DNA of 64,000 bases from Heliocidaris erythrogramma (taxonomy: Eukaryota; Echinodermata; Echinoidea; Camarodonta; Echinometridae): positions 54,154,643 to 54,218,642 of the forward strand of contig CM046853.1 of assembly GCA_025617745.1 (NCBI GenBank). The letters are read 5' to 3'. The stretch's first letter is position 1. The number at the start of each line of letters is the position of its first letter. The notes beneath the pieces were generated by a model. The model did no database searches and had not been told where the DNA came from. It worked only from the letters and a program-made list of their open reading frames with translations. Shown piece after piece: positions 45,335 through 58,750 of this stretch. A program made the position numbers and the translations under genes.

Positions 45335-47990
45335 CTCTATATCTGTAACTCATATATTCACGCTCTCATTCAAGCTTCTTTCATAACTGAAGTGGACAGT
45401 CAATTTATTTTTATTCTTTATTATTATTATCTTTTTTTGTCTTCTTCCTTTTTTGATTTGAAATGCTTAGTTTATGGGGATGAAATGGGATATTTATATT
45501 TTAAATCCCAGAGCTCCATGTGGTGTTCTGGCAATTCCTTGAAGTAAAATTCATATGGCTCATATGGGGGGGGGGGAGGGGAAAGGAACAGAATTTTCAT
45601 TAAGATTACAATTAGGGCGTTGCAATGTTTGTCTTGTAGTCATATGTTATTTTTAGTCCACTTATTGTGCATGTTCTTCTACAGGACAGTGCTGTGAATT
45701 TCACACAAGTAAACCTGTCTTGGAACTAAATGGCAGTTTTAATAGCAAAATGTATCCAAGCTTGATTCCAAGGCATTGAATGAGACGTACTCAAATTATA
45801 TACCTTAAAATCAAATGTGTCCCTGTAAACCCGGATTTTCAAACATGTAGTTGATTTTATGAATGTCTGTGAATTAAATTGTGAATTTACTATTACAAAA
45901 TATTTGCAATTGAATCTTACTCTCGTTGAAAAATATAGAATATAAAAATTTGTAAATTCAACCCACATTTATTAGTTGCTACAAATGTCTGTAAATTTCA
46001 TGTCATGGTTTTGAAAGAGAAACTGTTTTAGTGCTCCAAGACTGCCTGTTATTGAGCTCTACATGTATGTTGACCAAGTTTGTTTGTTGGCAACTAAAGT
46101 CTTTCCTGCCGAAAGTGTTTTCTCAGCTCTCATCTAAGATGACAACGTGAAAGTCAATGTGCCTCATGTGTGTGTGTGTGCGTGTGCGTGTGTGTGTTCT
46201 GTTAAATATGTTGCTATGGCGACAGATATGTCAGAGAATGTTTTGTCGGCTGCCATGTTGGTTCATACTTTCAATCACAGAGTTTAGTCTTGGACGATTG
46301 TGGTCTCAGTTTACATGTATTAGTAGATGAATTTGCTGGATATTCGAACGAACCATGCTAATATGGAAATCTTGAAACATTCATTATTTGAGGTAAAACT
46401 TTGAAATTCATGAAGAATGCGGTATACATTTAGTTGTTGAATGCAATAGATATATAGTCAAGGCCAGTTTAGCATTTAGTTGTAATTCAATACTTTGCAT
46501 TATGGCAGGAAAGAAATAGTGTTGTGTTTCTTTTTCATATAGGCATTTTTAAATTATCGTGCACCCAGCAGGAGCACATGAATGTAAATTTAGTTCTATA
46601 CTTTCTTGTTTTGCAGCTGAGGTAAAAAAGCTATCACTGTCAATAATTGGGACAATTAATGAATACTTAAATGTGTTCTAAATTTGTTTTGTAATCAAAG
46701 AATGTTCAAAATTTTAAGACTCTTAAGTGGGTGAGTTGAGAATAAACTAAGGGTGGTTGCAACCGCTTTAGCTAGTACAAACTATAAATATTCACCTGCT
46801 GAACTGGGCAACTGAAGCTTTAACACCACTGGCATAAACATCCAAATTTCAATGAATTTGTAAAGATTATGCTTCAGTTGTTGCAATGTATGATTTGTGT
46901 CCCTTGCCTGGTAGATCGTGGAAGTTCATATGGAACAGTTTATGGATTTCTCTTCCCAAAACCACTGTGACCCAACTATCTATGATAGCAACTCAGTGGT
47001 TAGAATACACCTTAATTTCCTTTCTTTGTGCTATGCTGGGTTGAGCTCTGGCAAGCTTTAGTTTTCATTCATAGCAGCGCTTCTTTAAAGATTACGCATG
47101 AAAAATCGATAAACTGGTCTATTGGGCATTTTGGTTCCTCAAAGGCAAGTGAGAATAATACTTTCATGCACTCTGTGTATCTATTCTGTTTGTTTTGTCA
47201 ATTAAATGTCAGTCAAGTGTTCATCAAGTGCCAATATCGTGTATCTGCAGCTTCATAATTCACAGTTTAGTGCGACATTTTCAAGATAATTTCTATGCAA
47301 AAATGGTGATGTTTGAATGGGTAGCGATGAAGCAAGCCATAAACAAAATTGCATTGTGTTGAATCTTTCAGTCATATAAGTTGGAATTGATCATTGCACA
47401 AAGCTCATGCAATTATGGGCTTGAAGATTGTGTCCTTTGTGTAAAGTCATGGTGAGACATGTATTAGAGTCTTTGGTTCGCTTTCATTCTGCAATTTTGT
47501 TATTGAGACTAGGTTTATGCAGTAATTGCCTGATGGAGTCCTGAATACTGAATATGTACATGAAAATGATAATTGTAGTTATGCTTTTCCCACTTTGAAG
47601 ACAATGATTTTCATCTTTTTTGGAAAGAGGGAGGGGCAGTAGTGGGGATTTAAGTCAGTGACACTACTTTTAAAGAATTAATAGATAGTGAATTTGTTAA
47701 TTCTATTATGTGAACTGTTCATTCCTTTCTTTCCTTCATTCTCTTTCCCTTTCCCTCTCCCCTCTGATATTTATTTTTTATTTTATGTAATGCACCACAT
47801 CTATTTATGAAATGCTAATGTATGTTGAGTTAGTGCAACCGATTTCCATGTTCTAATTTCAAATTTGCCCCTTGTTGCACTAATATTTACTGCTCACCTC
47901 ATATTTTATGTTATGTACAAGTTTTGCTATATATTGTTACTGTTGATTTTATTTTGTCTTTGCGGGAAATAAAAACTGTACGTTCATATT
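44782..47990 (+). other. Probable IPO9 3' UTR
   Basis: No other gene signal occurs between the IPO9 stop and a clear AATAAA at 47968-47973. The stretch holds (CT)n at 45303-45331, a poly(G) run near 45567 and a (TG/CG)n tract near 46167-46197. Earlier polyadenylation is possible, so the extent is inferred. Confidence 0.45.
47968..47973 (+). promoter_or_regulatory. Candidate IPO9 polyadenylation signal
   Basis: AATAAA in the context GCGGGAAATAAAAACTG, followed by T/GT-rich sequence. It is the best-placed signal downstream of the IPO9 stop. Confidence 0.45.
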
Positions 47991-50850
47991 TCTATTAAGT
48001 TTCAATTTCAGATTTTGTTCATTATTTTGTTAATGTACAATGGATCAAATTTACAACAATTTATAGTTTTATGTTACCGAGTCAAAAAAGCAGTATATCT
48101 TCTCACATTTATGTCTTGTTTTACACAAAATTAGAATGTAAAGTGATCTCCTTATCTCATTGCCCATTCCTCGAAATCTAAAGCACTAGAGTCATTACTT
48201 ATTGTACACATCATGTGATTGATGATATTAAAGGCGCTCAAGAGCCGATCAAAATTGCCCTTTAATGAAACGGCTGCGTGATGATTGGTTTAAAAGTGAT
48301 ACTCAGTAGGAACATATTCAACATTCACAGCAAGTGCATTAATGTGTATTTGAAATTCTGGCTAATATAGTTTTATCAAGAGAAAAGGCATTACCCATTG
48401 ATTGGAAAATTTATGTCTACATATTTTCCAGTCTTGCACATCAGTGGTACTTATTCAATCATTAACATGGATGCATTTAATCAAAGGAATTTCCGTTTGT
48501 TTTTCTTTTGAAATGTGATTTCAAAGTTGTCATATTAACTCATGGTGCATCAATACCTGAACAAAAAAAATGCCGCTCAGAAATTTAAATGCCTATATTT
48601 GACTTACTCAGCTTTTATCCATAGGCGGGTCTCGGTCCTGTTAAACATTAAAAGCTTAGACCTTAGTTTATCCCTTCTTAAACTTGATTTTAGACAGTGC
48701 TTAAACCAAGTGTCTAGTTTAAATTTTAGAAAGATTACAAGCCAAGGAGTTTAATCTATATCTGTGGAAATCGGTATAATCAGAAAGAATATATATCCTA
48801 CACGCAGGTATCACGTATAGAAAACAATGCTGTACTCGTTGGCTTGTATGTACAGCATTATCTTCTCTGTTTGGTAACTTCTTTATGCACTGAACATATA
48901 TTCAGCTTCTTAGCATTTCAAATACTGCATTGAACGAGACCAACAAAATTTGCCTTCGGTGTTATTACGTTCAGTTTTAATGCCATCAAATGACCAATTC
49001 TTGAGACATCTTCCAACTTGCAGTCAGATATGGATTTTTTTTAATCTCTCGTAGTTCTTTTGTTTAAACAAGATTCATTTTACAACTTTTGTGCAGCTTT
49101 ATAACTGAAACTCTATTGGGTATTCTTTTGTAGTATTCAGATGTGATAATGGGGAATGGATAAGAAGCTAAAAATGTTGCTGATTGTCTTAAATATCTAT
49201 GAGCTTGGGGTAATTTACTGCTAGAAATGGTGTAAACTAGTCCTTGCAGGTATGATTTATTGTTTAAATTTATTAATTCTATGGAATTAACCCACGAATC
49301 CTTGTTCACAAATGTCACAGGAAACCCACCTCACAAAAATTCATGGGGCAAATTAGAAACCTTTATTTTCCTGAAAATTAGTAGCAAGTGAGGTGAAAAA
49401 TGTTAGCTGTGTGCAAAAAAAAAGGCCCCCGAGCATATGTGTGAACAGATACAGGAATGTGAAGCACACTACACTAATGTTTATTTTGACACGGGTTATT
49501 AACAAATAATTTTATTGTTTACCAAGTCATGTTTGAAAAGGGCTTAAAGCTCAAAATAGAATCCTGCCTTCCTCCAAAACTTAGTTTTGAGATAATGAGT
49601 GCTCATTTATGAAGTGGGTTGTTCACTTCAAAAGGGGTTTGAATTAATCCTAATCAAAACCAGTTTGTAAATTATTCAGGCTCTGTAGATGTTTGTTAAT
49701 AACTGGGATCATTGTTTATTTCTTAATACAGGTATCTTTGAATTTAATGCCAGTATATACAAGGGTGTCATTAAGCACTTTAATAAGAGTAAGCACATGA
49801 GCATATATAATCATCACACTTCTTTATTTTTTAATGTACTTATGCATCATGATAGATAAGAAGCATTTTTAACAATGATTACATATTTTACATTGCTACA
49901 TGCATTAACATTAAAAAATATTTTTTCTTTAAATCAATTTATTAATTTCTTCAATTTGAATAGAAAAGGGCCTTTCGGATTAAGACCCAATGGCTATACA
50001 AACAAATAGTGTGGTATATAAGCTTAAAGGATATAAGTGATGCCCAATGCCATTCTGTACACTTATTTACATTCGCTTGCTTCAAAATGCCTGTTTCTTG
50101 TGTTATTTATATCAGTATTAATCTTGAGTTCTGGTAATAGACAGAAAATTAATTCTCAAATTCAATCCAAATTGGACATTCCAAGCAAATTTGGTCGAAA
50201 ATGTATACTAGTGGAGTGAAGAGCAATGAAAGATAAGAAATTCATCGTAGATGTCCTGACAACATATAGTGAAATTAAATATGCGAATTCAGTGAATTTC
50301 CAGAAATATTTCAAGTTTGTTTAAATTTTTTTTACTTGATCCAGACCATGTTACAATTCAAAATATCAGTTTAAGCCAGTTTCTCATGAAATGTAGTTCC
50401 CTATTAAAAACCAGAAATGAAGAAAAGCTTTGACATTAGATAAGGGCAAATCTTACGCATTTCATACTCCCTTAAATCTCTTTTATCAGAATTTGTTTTC
50501 TTCTCTTGCAATATTTTTTGTTTCGTTTGGACCAATTATTGACTTGCCTGAAAGATATCTTCCACTTTTGACAAAGGAATAGATTTCAATACATAAAGAT
50601 GACAGAAATTTTTTTTTTCTTTACATATCCATTTCACGCATATATATTTTTGCAAATTTATGTCACTCAGACGTCTTAAAGATTCACAAAATAAAAACGT
50701 CATTATATCAAAGAGCATGGTATATATATATGATGGGACATTTAATTGTGGGACAGAATAATATACATGTATGCACTGTTTTATGTAACAGGGTTTATTT
50801 TACAACAGGATTAGCTGTAAAGCTCTCTGATGAATTCAAAAAGATATATA

Positions 50851-51185
50851 CAGTGGAAACCTGTTATAAAGAGGTCTGATATAAACAAAATTCCCAATAT
50901 AACAAGGTAATTTTGCCGGTCCCAGGTCTTTATGTTCTTGTTTTTTGACCCCGATAAAAGGAGATTCCTGATACAATGGAACCTTGTTATAAAAAACACT
51001 GTCATGACAAAATTTCATTATACAAGGTGATTATCCAGTCCCATTTCTTTGTCTTCTATTGTTTTTGGCCCTGAAATAACAAGGTTTCAATATAAAGAGG
51101 TAATTTCTTTGGTCCCAAGGTGTTTTTTTTTATAACAAGGTCCCAAGAAGGTACTTTTCAAGGTCCTCATAGCGAGTTTCCACTG
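50851..51185. mobile_element. TA-flanked MITE with CAGTGGAAAC ends, second copy
   Basis: TA then CAGTGGAAACCTGTTATAAA at the left; GCGAGTTTCCACTG then TA at the right. The interior repeats words like TATAACAAGGT and GGTCCCA several times in both orientations. Related to 5466-5822. Confidence 0.8.
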
Positions 51186-51567
51186 TAGATGTATACAGTC
51201 TCTATGATGTTGATTGTACAGCAATATTTTAGGTATCGTTTTCTTTTTCCCATATTAAGGCTCCAGGGATTTACATGTATTTATTCCTTTGGGGGCATTA
51301 TCAGATTCCATGTGCATCTTAGACTAACAGAGTAAAACCAATACATGTACTAGGTGATCATTTCTTTGCTTTTGTTCAGACTTTAATATCCATGTAAAAA
51401 AAATCAGCGAAATCTGTCTGGAGAAGGGTATGTGTATTTACTCTGTTTAAAAGATGAGGTAATGCTGTTGCTTCCAAAAGAAGTTATTAACATTAGATAA
51501 AAAGTGTGTTCAAATGCCATTCAATTGAACCATGACACACAAATCTAAAACGAGAACCGTCATTTAA

Positions 51568-51955
51568 CCCTTTCAGGACAGGATTTTTTTCATGGCTAAA
51601 TTGATCAGTTTGTTCTTCAAATTGGCAACAATATTCTTTTAGTTCTACATGGTTCTAATAAGGTGTAATGTCTTTGAAAACAATATCCATGGTTAGAAAT
51701 TTTGTTAAAAAGTTGAAAATATTGCCAATTTTGATTAAAAAAAACAGTGATCTTGAACTTCTCAATGTGTTGCCAATTTTAAGGATTTAAAAGCTTATTC
51801 TATTTTTCAAAATTCCTAGCATCAAATGTGGCCTTGGTCATGCAACATAAATGGACATTGTGTGCAGAAATTTTTGCTCTTTGTGGTATATTTTTTAGAG
51901 CTCTGAATTAAATGTTATCGAGCGAAACCACAAAATGTCAATTGTCTCGAAAGGG
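51568..51955. mobile_element. TTAA-flanked MITE, family 5 (388 bp), piggyBac-like ends
   Basis: TTAA at 51564-51567 and 51956-51959. Starts CCCTTTCAGGACAGG and ends TGTCTCGAAAGGG. The CCC start plus TTAA matches canonical piggyBac termini. AT-rich, non-coding interior. Confidence 0.75.
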
Positions 51956-52565
51956 TTAAACTCAGATGGGAGCAGTATTTCATAAAGTAGATGAAACTGA
52001 ATCCAGTTAAGTGGGCCTCTTCTCATGAACATCACAGACAAAATATTCATTATGGTTTTGATATTATCCCTATAATAGAGTCAAATATCTAAATGATTTA
52101 TGAAATGAGGTTGCGTTTTATTAACAAATGATTGATGTGCTAGATGTTTGCAACTTGAAGCCATAATTGCAAAGGATGCTGGTATTATTGAAGACAGTGT
52201 TAGGAAAATGAATTCAGTTCTTCTGTAATGCAAGGTCAAGAAGAAATATTTTAGTGGATTTATGCCACACACAGATATTGTGAAACCTATGTTGTAAGTT
52301 ATGTAAATGTTGAAATTGCGTATCTACTTGAAAGCAAAAGTAAATGCTTGAAATTTGCTTCAATCTTCTTGGTTGTTTTTTGATACATTATATATTATCA
52401 TGTCTTTGAAAGTCAATAAAGATATCTTACATGTATTTGTCCCAAATCTGCTTGTAAATTTGTAATTATTTCTCTAGGACTATATACAGTTCTTTTCCTT
52501 GGAAGTGTTCATATATATATATATTTATATATATATATATATATATATAAACTGTATTTGCAGCG

Positions 52566-52663
52566 TTAGGGGGAATCCTTTTATCTCAGCCTATTGTTAC
52601 CATTCCCCGCAACGCCGAATTTCTATTGTGACGGAATTAACCACAATGTTAGGATTCCCCCTA
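52566..52663. repeat. Short inverted repeat TAGGGGGAATCC between (TA)n tracts
   Basis: TAGGGGGAATCC at 52566-52577 recurs inverted at 52652-52663. The 98-bp unit lies between two (TA)n microsatellites, as expected for a tiny element inserted in a TA tract. Confidence 0.55.
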
Positions 52664-53206
52664 TAGTAGGAAATAGGGATATATATATATATATATACAT
52701 GTATTTCAGTCAATTTAGAAAAGACACAATCTGTGCCTACATCATAAAGAAGCCAATGTTCTTTGTGTCTTGCAATGTTCATATAGTGTACCAAAAAATA
52801 TACTTTACACAGTGACATTTTAAAGGGTTAGTCTGCCAAACATTCACTTTCTTTCATAAAACGCTGCCCTACCCTAGAACCTTCCTCCCTGCACATCCAT
52901 CCATAATGGAGATAGCACAAACTGTCACTGTGTGTAGTATAAACAAAGTCCTCATAGGTTTTGCATGTGTGTAAAATACATATAGTGCACGCTGATAACG
53001 TTAGTTTACATCCCTGGCTCAGTATCAAAATTATTTTCTGCCTCTCATTTGTTTTAATACATGTAATATCCCACTTTAAAACGTGAAATATTTACAGCAT
53101 CTTAGTATTGCTAGAACCTTGCTATTTTTAAACAACAATCCAAGAATTGTACATTACCATTAAATTTTAAACTGAGCATGAAGTGAGTTGCCTCTTGCAT
53201 ACATCA

Positions 53207-53782
53207 TGGCCCAGAAAGAATGCAACGCCTGAGATCTGCAATTTCAAAGACATTATTGATACAATATAATTAATCTTTATTTTTTTCCCTGTAAAATTAC
53301 ACCAAGATCACCAATTTTGGGCAAGACGTTTTGATTCTACGGCTATTTTTGTGAGGCAATGTCTTCTTCAGATTTTGCTACTTTTGCAACAATAGTCATG
53401 CTTGAAGCAACAAGTAATGTATACATGATGGCTTCCCATACAATTCTTATTTCATTCAAGTTGTCTTCGTTTTCAAAGCAAGAGCAGTCTTGCATTTGTC
53501 AACAAAGGTTACTCTATGGCAAGCCATCATACATACATTTCTTGCTGCTTCAAGCACAACTACATGTACATGTGAATGTACTGTTCCAAAAGTACCAAAT
53601 TTTGAAAATGATATTGCCACACAAAAATAGCTGTAGAATCAAACATCTTAATTAAAATTGATGATCTTGGTGTCATTTCACTCTGAAATTAATCTTCTAC
53701 CAGATAAAACAAAAACTAATGATAGTCTGTTAATTATATCTTTGAAATTGCAGATCCCAGGTGTTGCATTCTTTCTGGGCCA
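53207..53782. mobile_element. Foldback element with TGGCCCAGAAAGAATGCAAC ends
   Basis: Both ends carry TGGCCCAGAAAGAATGCAAC in inverted orientation, followed by ATCTGCAATTTCAAAGA. Further inside, AAATAGC.GTAGAATCAAA-like words and ATCTTGGTG also pair. Non-coding, 576 bp. Confidence 0.75.
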
Positions 53783-53965
53783 CCATGTGGACCATTTCTT
53801 TTGAATGCAATACACTGCAGTTACACATACCATATACAAACAAGACAAAGTAATTCACAATTTCTTTTTGACACAAATTTATTGCAATAATGCCTCAAAC
53901 AAAACCTGGAATGTAATGGCAAGGAATTCAAACATTTCCAAGTGTAATACACAAATATTTTGTAC

Positions 53966-54152
53966 AACCAGAAACGTTTGCGCCATAAAACTTCCGCGAA
54001 TTATAAACGACGGCTATTTTCACAGCAAGAAACTTTTTGCAATTTGCAAAAATTTAGTGTTATGTCAATTATGATTCAATGACTTCGCGGCGTGAAACTT
54101 TTGCGAATCTGAACCCCTAACTAACATTAAATACGCGCAAAAGTTTCTGGTT
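53966..54152. mobile_element. Small MITE with AACCAGAAACGTTTGCGC ends
   Basis: AACCAGAAACGTTTGCGC at the left; GCGCAAAAGTTTCTGGTT at the right. 187 bp, non-coding. Confidence 0.65.
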
Positions 54153-54397
54153 TCCAGTACTTTGGTTTTTTTAATCAGTACAAAAATTTAGTCACACAAT
54201 ATGTGTGATGCATATCGCAGTACAAATCGAATTTGAACAAAATCATATATGAATTTAAAGACCTCATCTGGTCAATTCCACATTCTTCCTCATTCTTCTT
54301 TGAAAAAATATCTTTTCTGAAAAAAAATACATACATTCTCAATTTTCATGATGACTAATGTCATCCAGAGTAACAAAGATGAACAATATTTTTCTCT

Positions 54398-54492
54398 GGA
54401 GAAAGGGAGAAAGGGAGAAAGGGAGAAATGGAGAAAGGGAGAAAGGGAGAAAGGGAGAAATGGAGAAAGGGAGAAAGCGAGAAAGGGAGAAA
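54398..54492 (+). repeat. GGGAGAAA minisatellite
   Basis: About a dozen tandem copies of an 8-bp unit GGGAGAAA, with occasional TGGAGAAA and GCGAGAAA variants. It makes Lys/Arg/Glu-rich or Phe/Leu/Ser-rich open frames that are not genes. Confidence 0.9.
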
Positions 54493-55267
54493 CTTGCTTT
54501 TTTTCAATGCACCATGACAATACACAAGTTATGAATTACTCACATCAATACCTAAATGACTTCGAAATAAGGTTAACTGTTTTCTTGATTGTCCAATTTA
54601 ATTTGCTTTGTTAATTTTTTTCTCCACTCTAATAGCACCTTGCTGTCAAGGTAGCTATAATATCAAGGTTGGATTTTGGTTGAAATTCTTTGAACATTAG
54701 GTTTCCTGATAAGTCATCAGATGTCCTTTAAAGTTTGACCAGATATTCTTTCTGCTTTTACTCAAAGCAACTAGCAGTTTAGAGCTGTACCCCTTCACCA
54801 GTGGGAGAACAATTTTACACACAATACACCTGAATGAATAAACTTTTATTCCTCCCGAGAATAAAAAAAGGTCTTAATTTTTTACTAAATGATACTCTGA
54901 ATTCAAAAGAAATGTAAACCAGTCAATCTAAAATACAAAAAAAAAAAAGGTGACTTACTCTCTTGGTGAAAAACATGAGTTTTTATACGTACATGTATCC
55001 ACAGGACATCCTTACACATGTATTTATGACTTGTTGATACAGGTAAGATTTTCTTCAAATCATGTTTAAAATCAAAACCGTAAAGACATCAAAATCACTG
55101 AGGATTTTCAATTAGACTGGCTCTGAGGTATATCACTTATCGCTTATACTTTTGGGATGATCCAAATCAACAAAAGTAGCCATGAAACTCTGGATTAAAA
55201 CCATGGTCAAATCCATGCTCTAACCTTCAATATGAAGCCTACAGGAGTATAATGCCCGTTTATTGAA

Positions 55268-55590
55268 CGGTGCCAGGTTAAAATGCCAGAGGAATAAATG
55301 CCAGAGGTAAAAATGCCAGAGGTAAAAATGCCAGAGGAAAAAAATGCCAGAGGAAAAATTGGCAGTGGTAAAAATGCCAGAGGTAAAATTGCCAGAGGTA
55401 AAAATGCCAGAGGTAAAAATGCCAGAGGTAAAAATGCCAGTGGTAAAAATGCCAGAGGCAAAAAATGCCAGAGGTAAATATGCCAGCGCCGGGAAAAAAT
55501 GTCAGAGATAAAACTGCCAGAGGTAAAATGACAGAGATAACACGCGATGGGTGATGTCAGGAACAAAAAGTAAAGAGGCAAAATATGCCA
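55268..55590 (+). repeat. 15-bp minisatellite AAAAATGCCAGAGGT, forward array
   Basis: About 20 imperfect tandem units of AAAAATGCCAGAGGT, with length variants of one or two A. An oppositely oriented array of the same unit begins about 740 bp away. Confidence 0.92.
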
Positions 55591-56329
55591 GCTGCATACT
55601 AGGAGAATATAGGTGAAAAATCAAGAGGTGAAATATAAAGAAGGTCAAAAAGCAGACCTGACATCTGCTTGTATTACACTTTTTAGACTATTAATTTGGT
55701 TTGACCGCGTTTTTCTTGTCGAACTGTTGGACTCTGGACTCTAGATCGTAGACCCGGCTTTTTTTTAATCGACATACAATTTTATTACCCCGAATGGAAT
55801 TTGGAACGAGAAGGAAGTCTGCAACTGCATTTTAGGTTTAGAGAAGGGAAAGGAGGTATGCAAAAATGACATCACCCTAATGTGGGACAGTCCTTTTGTG
55901 GGTAAATATGAACCTTTTTGAAATTATGAACCTTTGGATAAACAAATAATGCAACAAATGTTTGGAATTTTGAACCCCCAGGCATGGGAAATTAGTGTTT
56001 CGGAAATACGAACCTTCGGAAAAACGAGATGTCCCCCGCATCATGATACTAACTGTATACCTTAAGGACACAATACCTGTACCTGTAGTAAAATAACTTT
56101 TACCAAATGATCTTGACTTTTCGCTATCCGTACTTGTACCTGCACGTTTTTTTCATTTTCAGTTCTCCGTTCTTCAACAAATGTACAGGTCGTCACACAA
56201 ACAGAGCATTACAGCCTCGTCAACATTAATACGTGGGGGGGGGGGGGCTCATGCACATTAAGTTATCAACTGAAAGCGAGTGGCAAACAATACATGCATG
56301 CTATATCCGGGCCGGGGGGGGGGGGATAC

Positions 56330-56572
56330 TAGCATTTTTTACCTCTGGCATTTCTCCCCCTGGCATTTCTCCCCCTGGCATTTTTACCTCTGGCATATTT
56401 ACCTCTGGCATTTTTTCCTCTGGCATTTTTTCCTCTGGCATTTTTACATCTGGCATTTTTTCCTCTGGCATTTTTACCTCTGGCATTTATTCCTCTGTCA
56501 TTTCTACCACTGGCATTTTTACCTCTGGCATTTTTACCTCTGGCATTTTTACCTCTGACATTTTTACTCCGA
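56330..56572 (-). repeat. 15-bp minisatellite AAAAATGCCAGAGGT, inverted array
   Basis: About 16 units reading TTTTTACCTCTGGCA on the plus strand. Being a multiple of three, the unit opens a frame of FTSGI repeats that should not be taken as a gene. Confidence 0.92.
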
Positions 56573-56838
56573 ACCTATTGAACACAAGGACATGCGCATA
56601 CTACACTTTGGGTAACAAAAAAAAGCCTTCTTCATGAATTCTGGCTTATGAGTTGTCAAAAAAAAGGTTGTAGCCTCCCTAATATTTCAGTGTTACTTTT
56701 TACTTCAGCCTGTCTGCAAGACCTAAACAGTTTGAAGATGACTAGAATCGAGTTGTTTTCAGCTGGGAAAATATTTTACGATGGTTTGATACAGAATCAA
56801 CCTATTTTACAATGATAGGCAAAACGGTTGAGCATTAA

Positions 56839-56909
56839 CCCTTTGCCCATGCGGCTGAGTGGTCCCTGTATTAAGCCTATGGGAACGAGATAATTCAGTA
56901 GTAAAATGG
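56839..56909 (+). mobile_element. Very short TTAA-flanked element, family 2, copy B (71 bp)
   Basis: TTAA at 56835-56838 and 56910-56913. Starts CCCTTTGCCCATGCGG; contains GGTCCCTGTATTAAGCCTAT and TTCAGTAGTAA as in 16546-16610. Confidence 0.6.
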
Positions 56910-57083
56910 TTAACGTAATCTTCTGAAATTATCCTACAACATAACTTAAATATGAAAGTACTTGCACAGAAATAAAATTTGACAATACTACAAACTAAAC
57001 ACAAAATTACATGAGGGATGGCAAGGGTGGCAAAAATAAATTCCTATCCAATAAACAAAATAAAATCAAAACATTTAGAAATA

Positions 57084-57798
57084 CAGTCAACCTCGCTTAA
57101 GTCGATGTCGCATGTGTCGAATAATCGCTCAAGTCAATGAAAATAAAAAGTCCCAATTTATCCTAATAGACTTATATGTGTCAATCCTTTGTACAAGTCG
57201 ATTTTTGTAGGTCGAATACTCGCCTATATCGATCAAACCCATGAAAAACAATACCATTCCTGACTTGCTGGCGCGATCTCCGCATCCTCTCTCGCGCACT
57301 CTCATGTGAAGAACAAAATGTAATGTGTTACATGTAAGTCATGTTTGCACAGCCGGCCGGCAGGACGGACGCCACACCTGCATGAACTGCATGCAGTTTT
57401 ATTGCCTTCACAGCCATGTGACTATAAATGGATGTAAGGGAGGATTTTACATTGGAATTAATCACTGGATGTGTCTGGTTTTATTCTTTATTGTCCAACT
57501 TGTAACAGGAATGTGAAGTAATACACTGGGTATATGAAAGGTACAGTACATGTATGTTCTTATTTTCTCGATGTCGGCACAATATAAACATGGTATATTA
57601 TGTGATGAGAACTCCAAACTGATCAAACCGCCGGGCTGCCGGGGACAGTAGGCACTGCAGCGTCCCCGTGTTATGTATACAATGTACACAGGTAAGTCAG
57701 ATTTTCTTCGACTTTCGCACAATTAAAAAATCGCCTACAAATGTAGGTCAACACATTTCACTCAGTCCCGTCATGATCGACTTAGGCGAGGTTGACTG
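57084..57798. mobile_element. pogo/Tigger-like non-autonomous element (715 bp)
   Basis: TA-flanked; starts CAGTCAACCTCGCTTAAGTC and ends GACTTAGGCGAGGTTGACTG. Subterminal GTCGA-type words repeat at both ends. The interior has a 63-codon frame without recognisable transposase motifs. Confidence 0.8.
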
Positions 57799-58750
57799 TA
57801 CTACTATACATCAATATGATGCATGACCAACACAACTGTCTCAAATAACAAACATATCATAATATATGTTGTATAGTTGATTTTTGTGTTAATTACTCTA
57901 GCCCAATGGAAAAGAGTATACATGTACATGTACTTTCATCCTTACAAATTTCTTTATAAAATGTGGGCAAGTTATTATTTTGTTTCACCAATGCTGTTAT
58001 GATACATTATTACGGGCGAATGTTAACATAATATAATTGAAATGTAGCACCCTGCCATAAACAAACTGTTTTTTTTTTTAAACCAATAAACTGTGATTTC
58101 AATTGTCTAAATATTATGGTCAAATAATCAATCTTAGATTAAACATTGCAACATCATACATTAATCACACACTTTGTTGATAAGACAGAGACAAAATGTA
58201 CTGATTCAACACCTCAAAAAACAAATAAGACTGATTTATGTACACATACATGTATATTGCCATAAGCTTAAGACTAAAGTCCATAAACAAATTTGGCAAA
58301 ATTACAAACTTGTCAAGAGTATGTTTAACAGAAAATAAAAAATTCCAATGCTTCTTTTTAGTAAAAAAAAAATGCTACACAGTAAATAGGACTTCTAGAA
58401 CTTGGCATATACATGTATGCCCTTTGAAATTTGGCTTTTACTTTTTTTTTTTAAACAAAATTTGAAGAAATGGAGCTCAAATAAGTCTTTGAATGCAATA
58501 TGATATGTATTTCTTTACTTCCCTACTCCTTCTCTTGCATACATTACAATTATTACATTGTTTGCATGAAGAAAAAGATATATTGTGTCCTATTTCAAAA
58601 AGTTTTCACTATGTTCAATGCATAGAATTTTTTTTTGTAATCAGGAATGATTTCCTTTGTATCTTTACCGAAACTGTAGTTGAAAACTGGAGATAAGAGA
58701 GTACATTGCATAAAAACAACCATAAATCTCAGCAAAAATGAATGACTATA

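Larger units (their letters stand above)
47991..58750. other. Gene-free repeat-rich intergenic region
   Basis: No exon with splice or homology support on either strand. It contains pogo-like, TTAA and foldback MITEs, (TA)n tracts at about 52512-52549 and 52679-52698, minisatellites and inverted arrays listed separately. Confidence 0.55.

Noticed and set aside
54290-54614. Charged KGEREK-type frame
   Set aside because: Translation of the GGGAGAAA minisatellite.
56233-56637. Repeated FTSGI peptide frame, and the related frame at 55207-55581
   Set aside because: A 15-bp minisatellite unit keeps any frame open. No splice, start-context or homology support.
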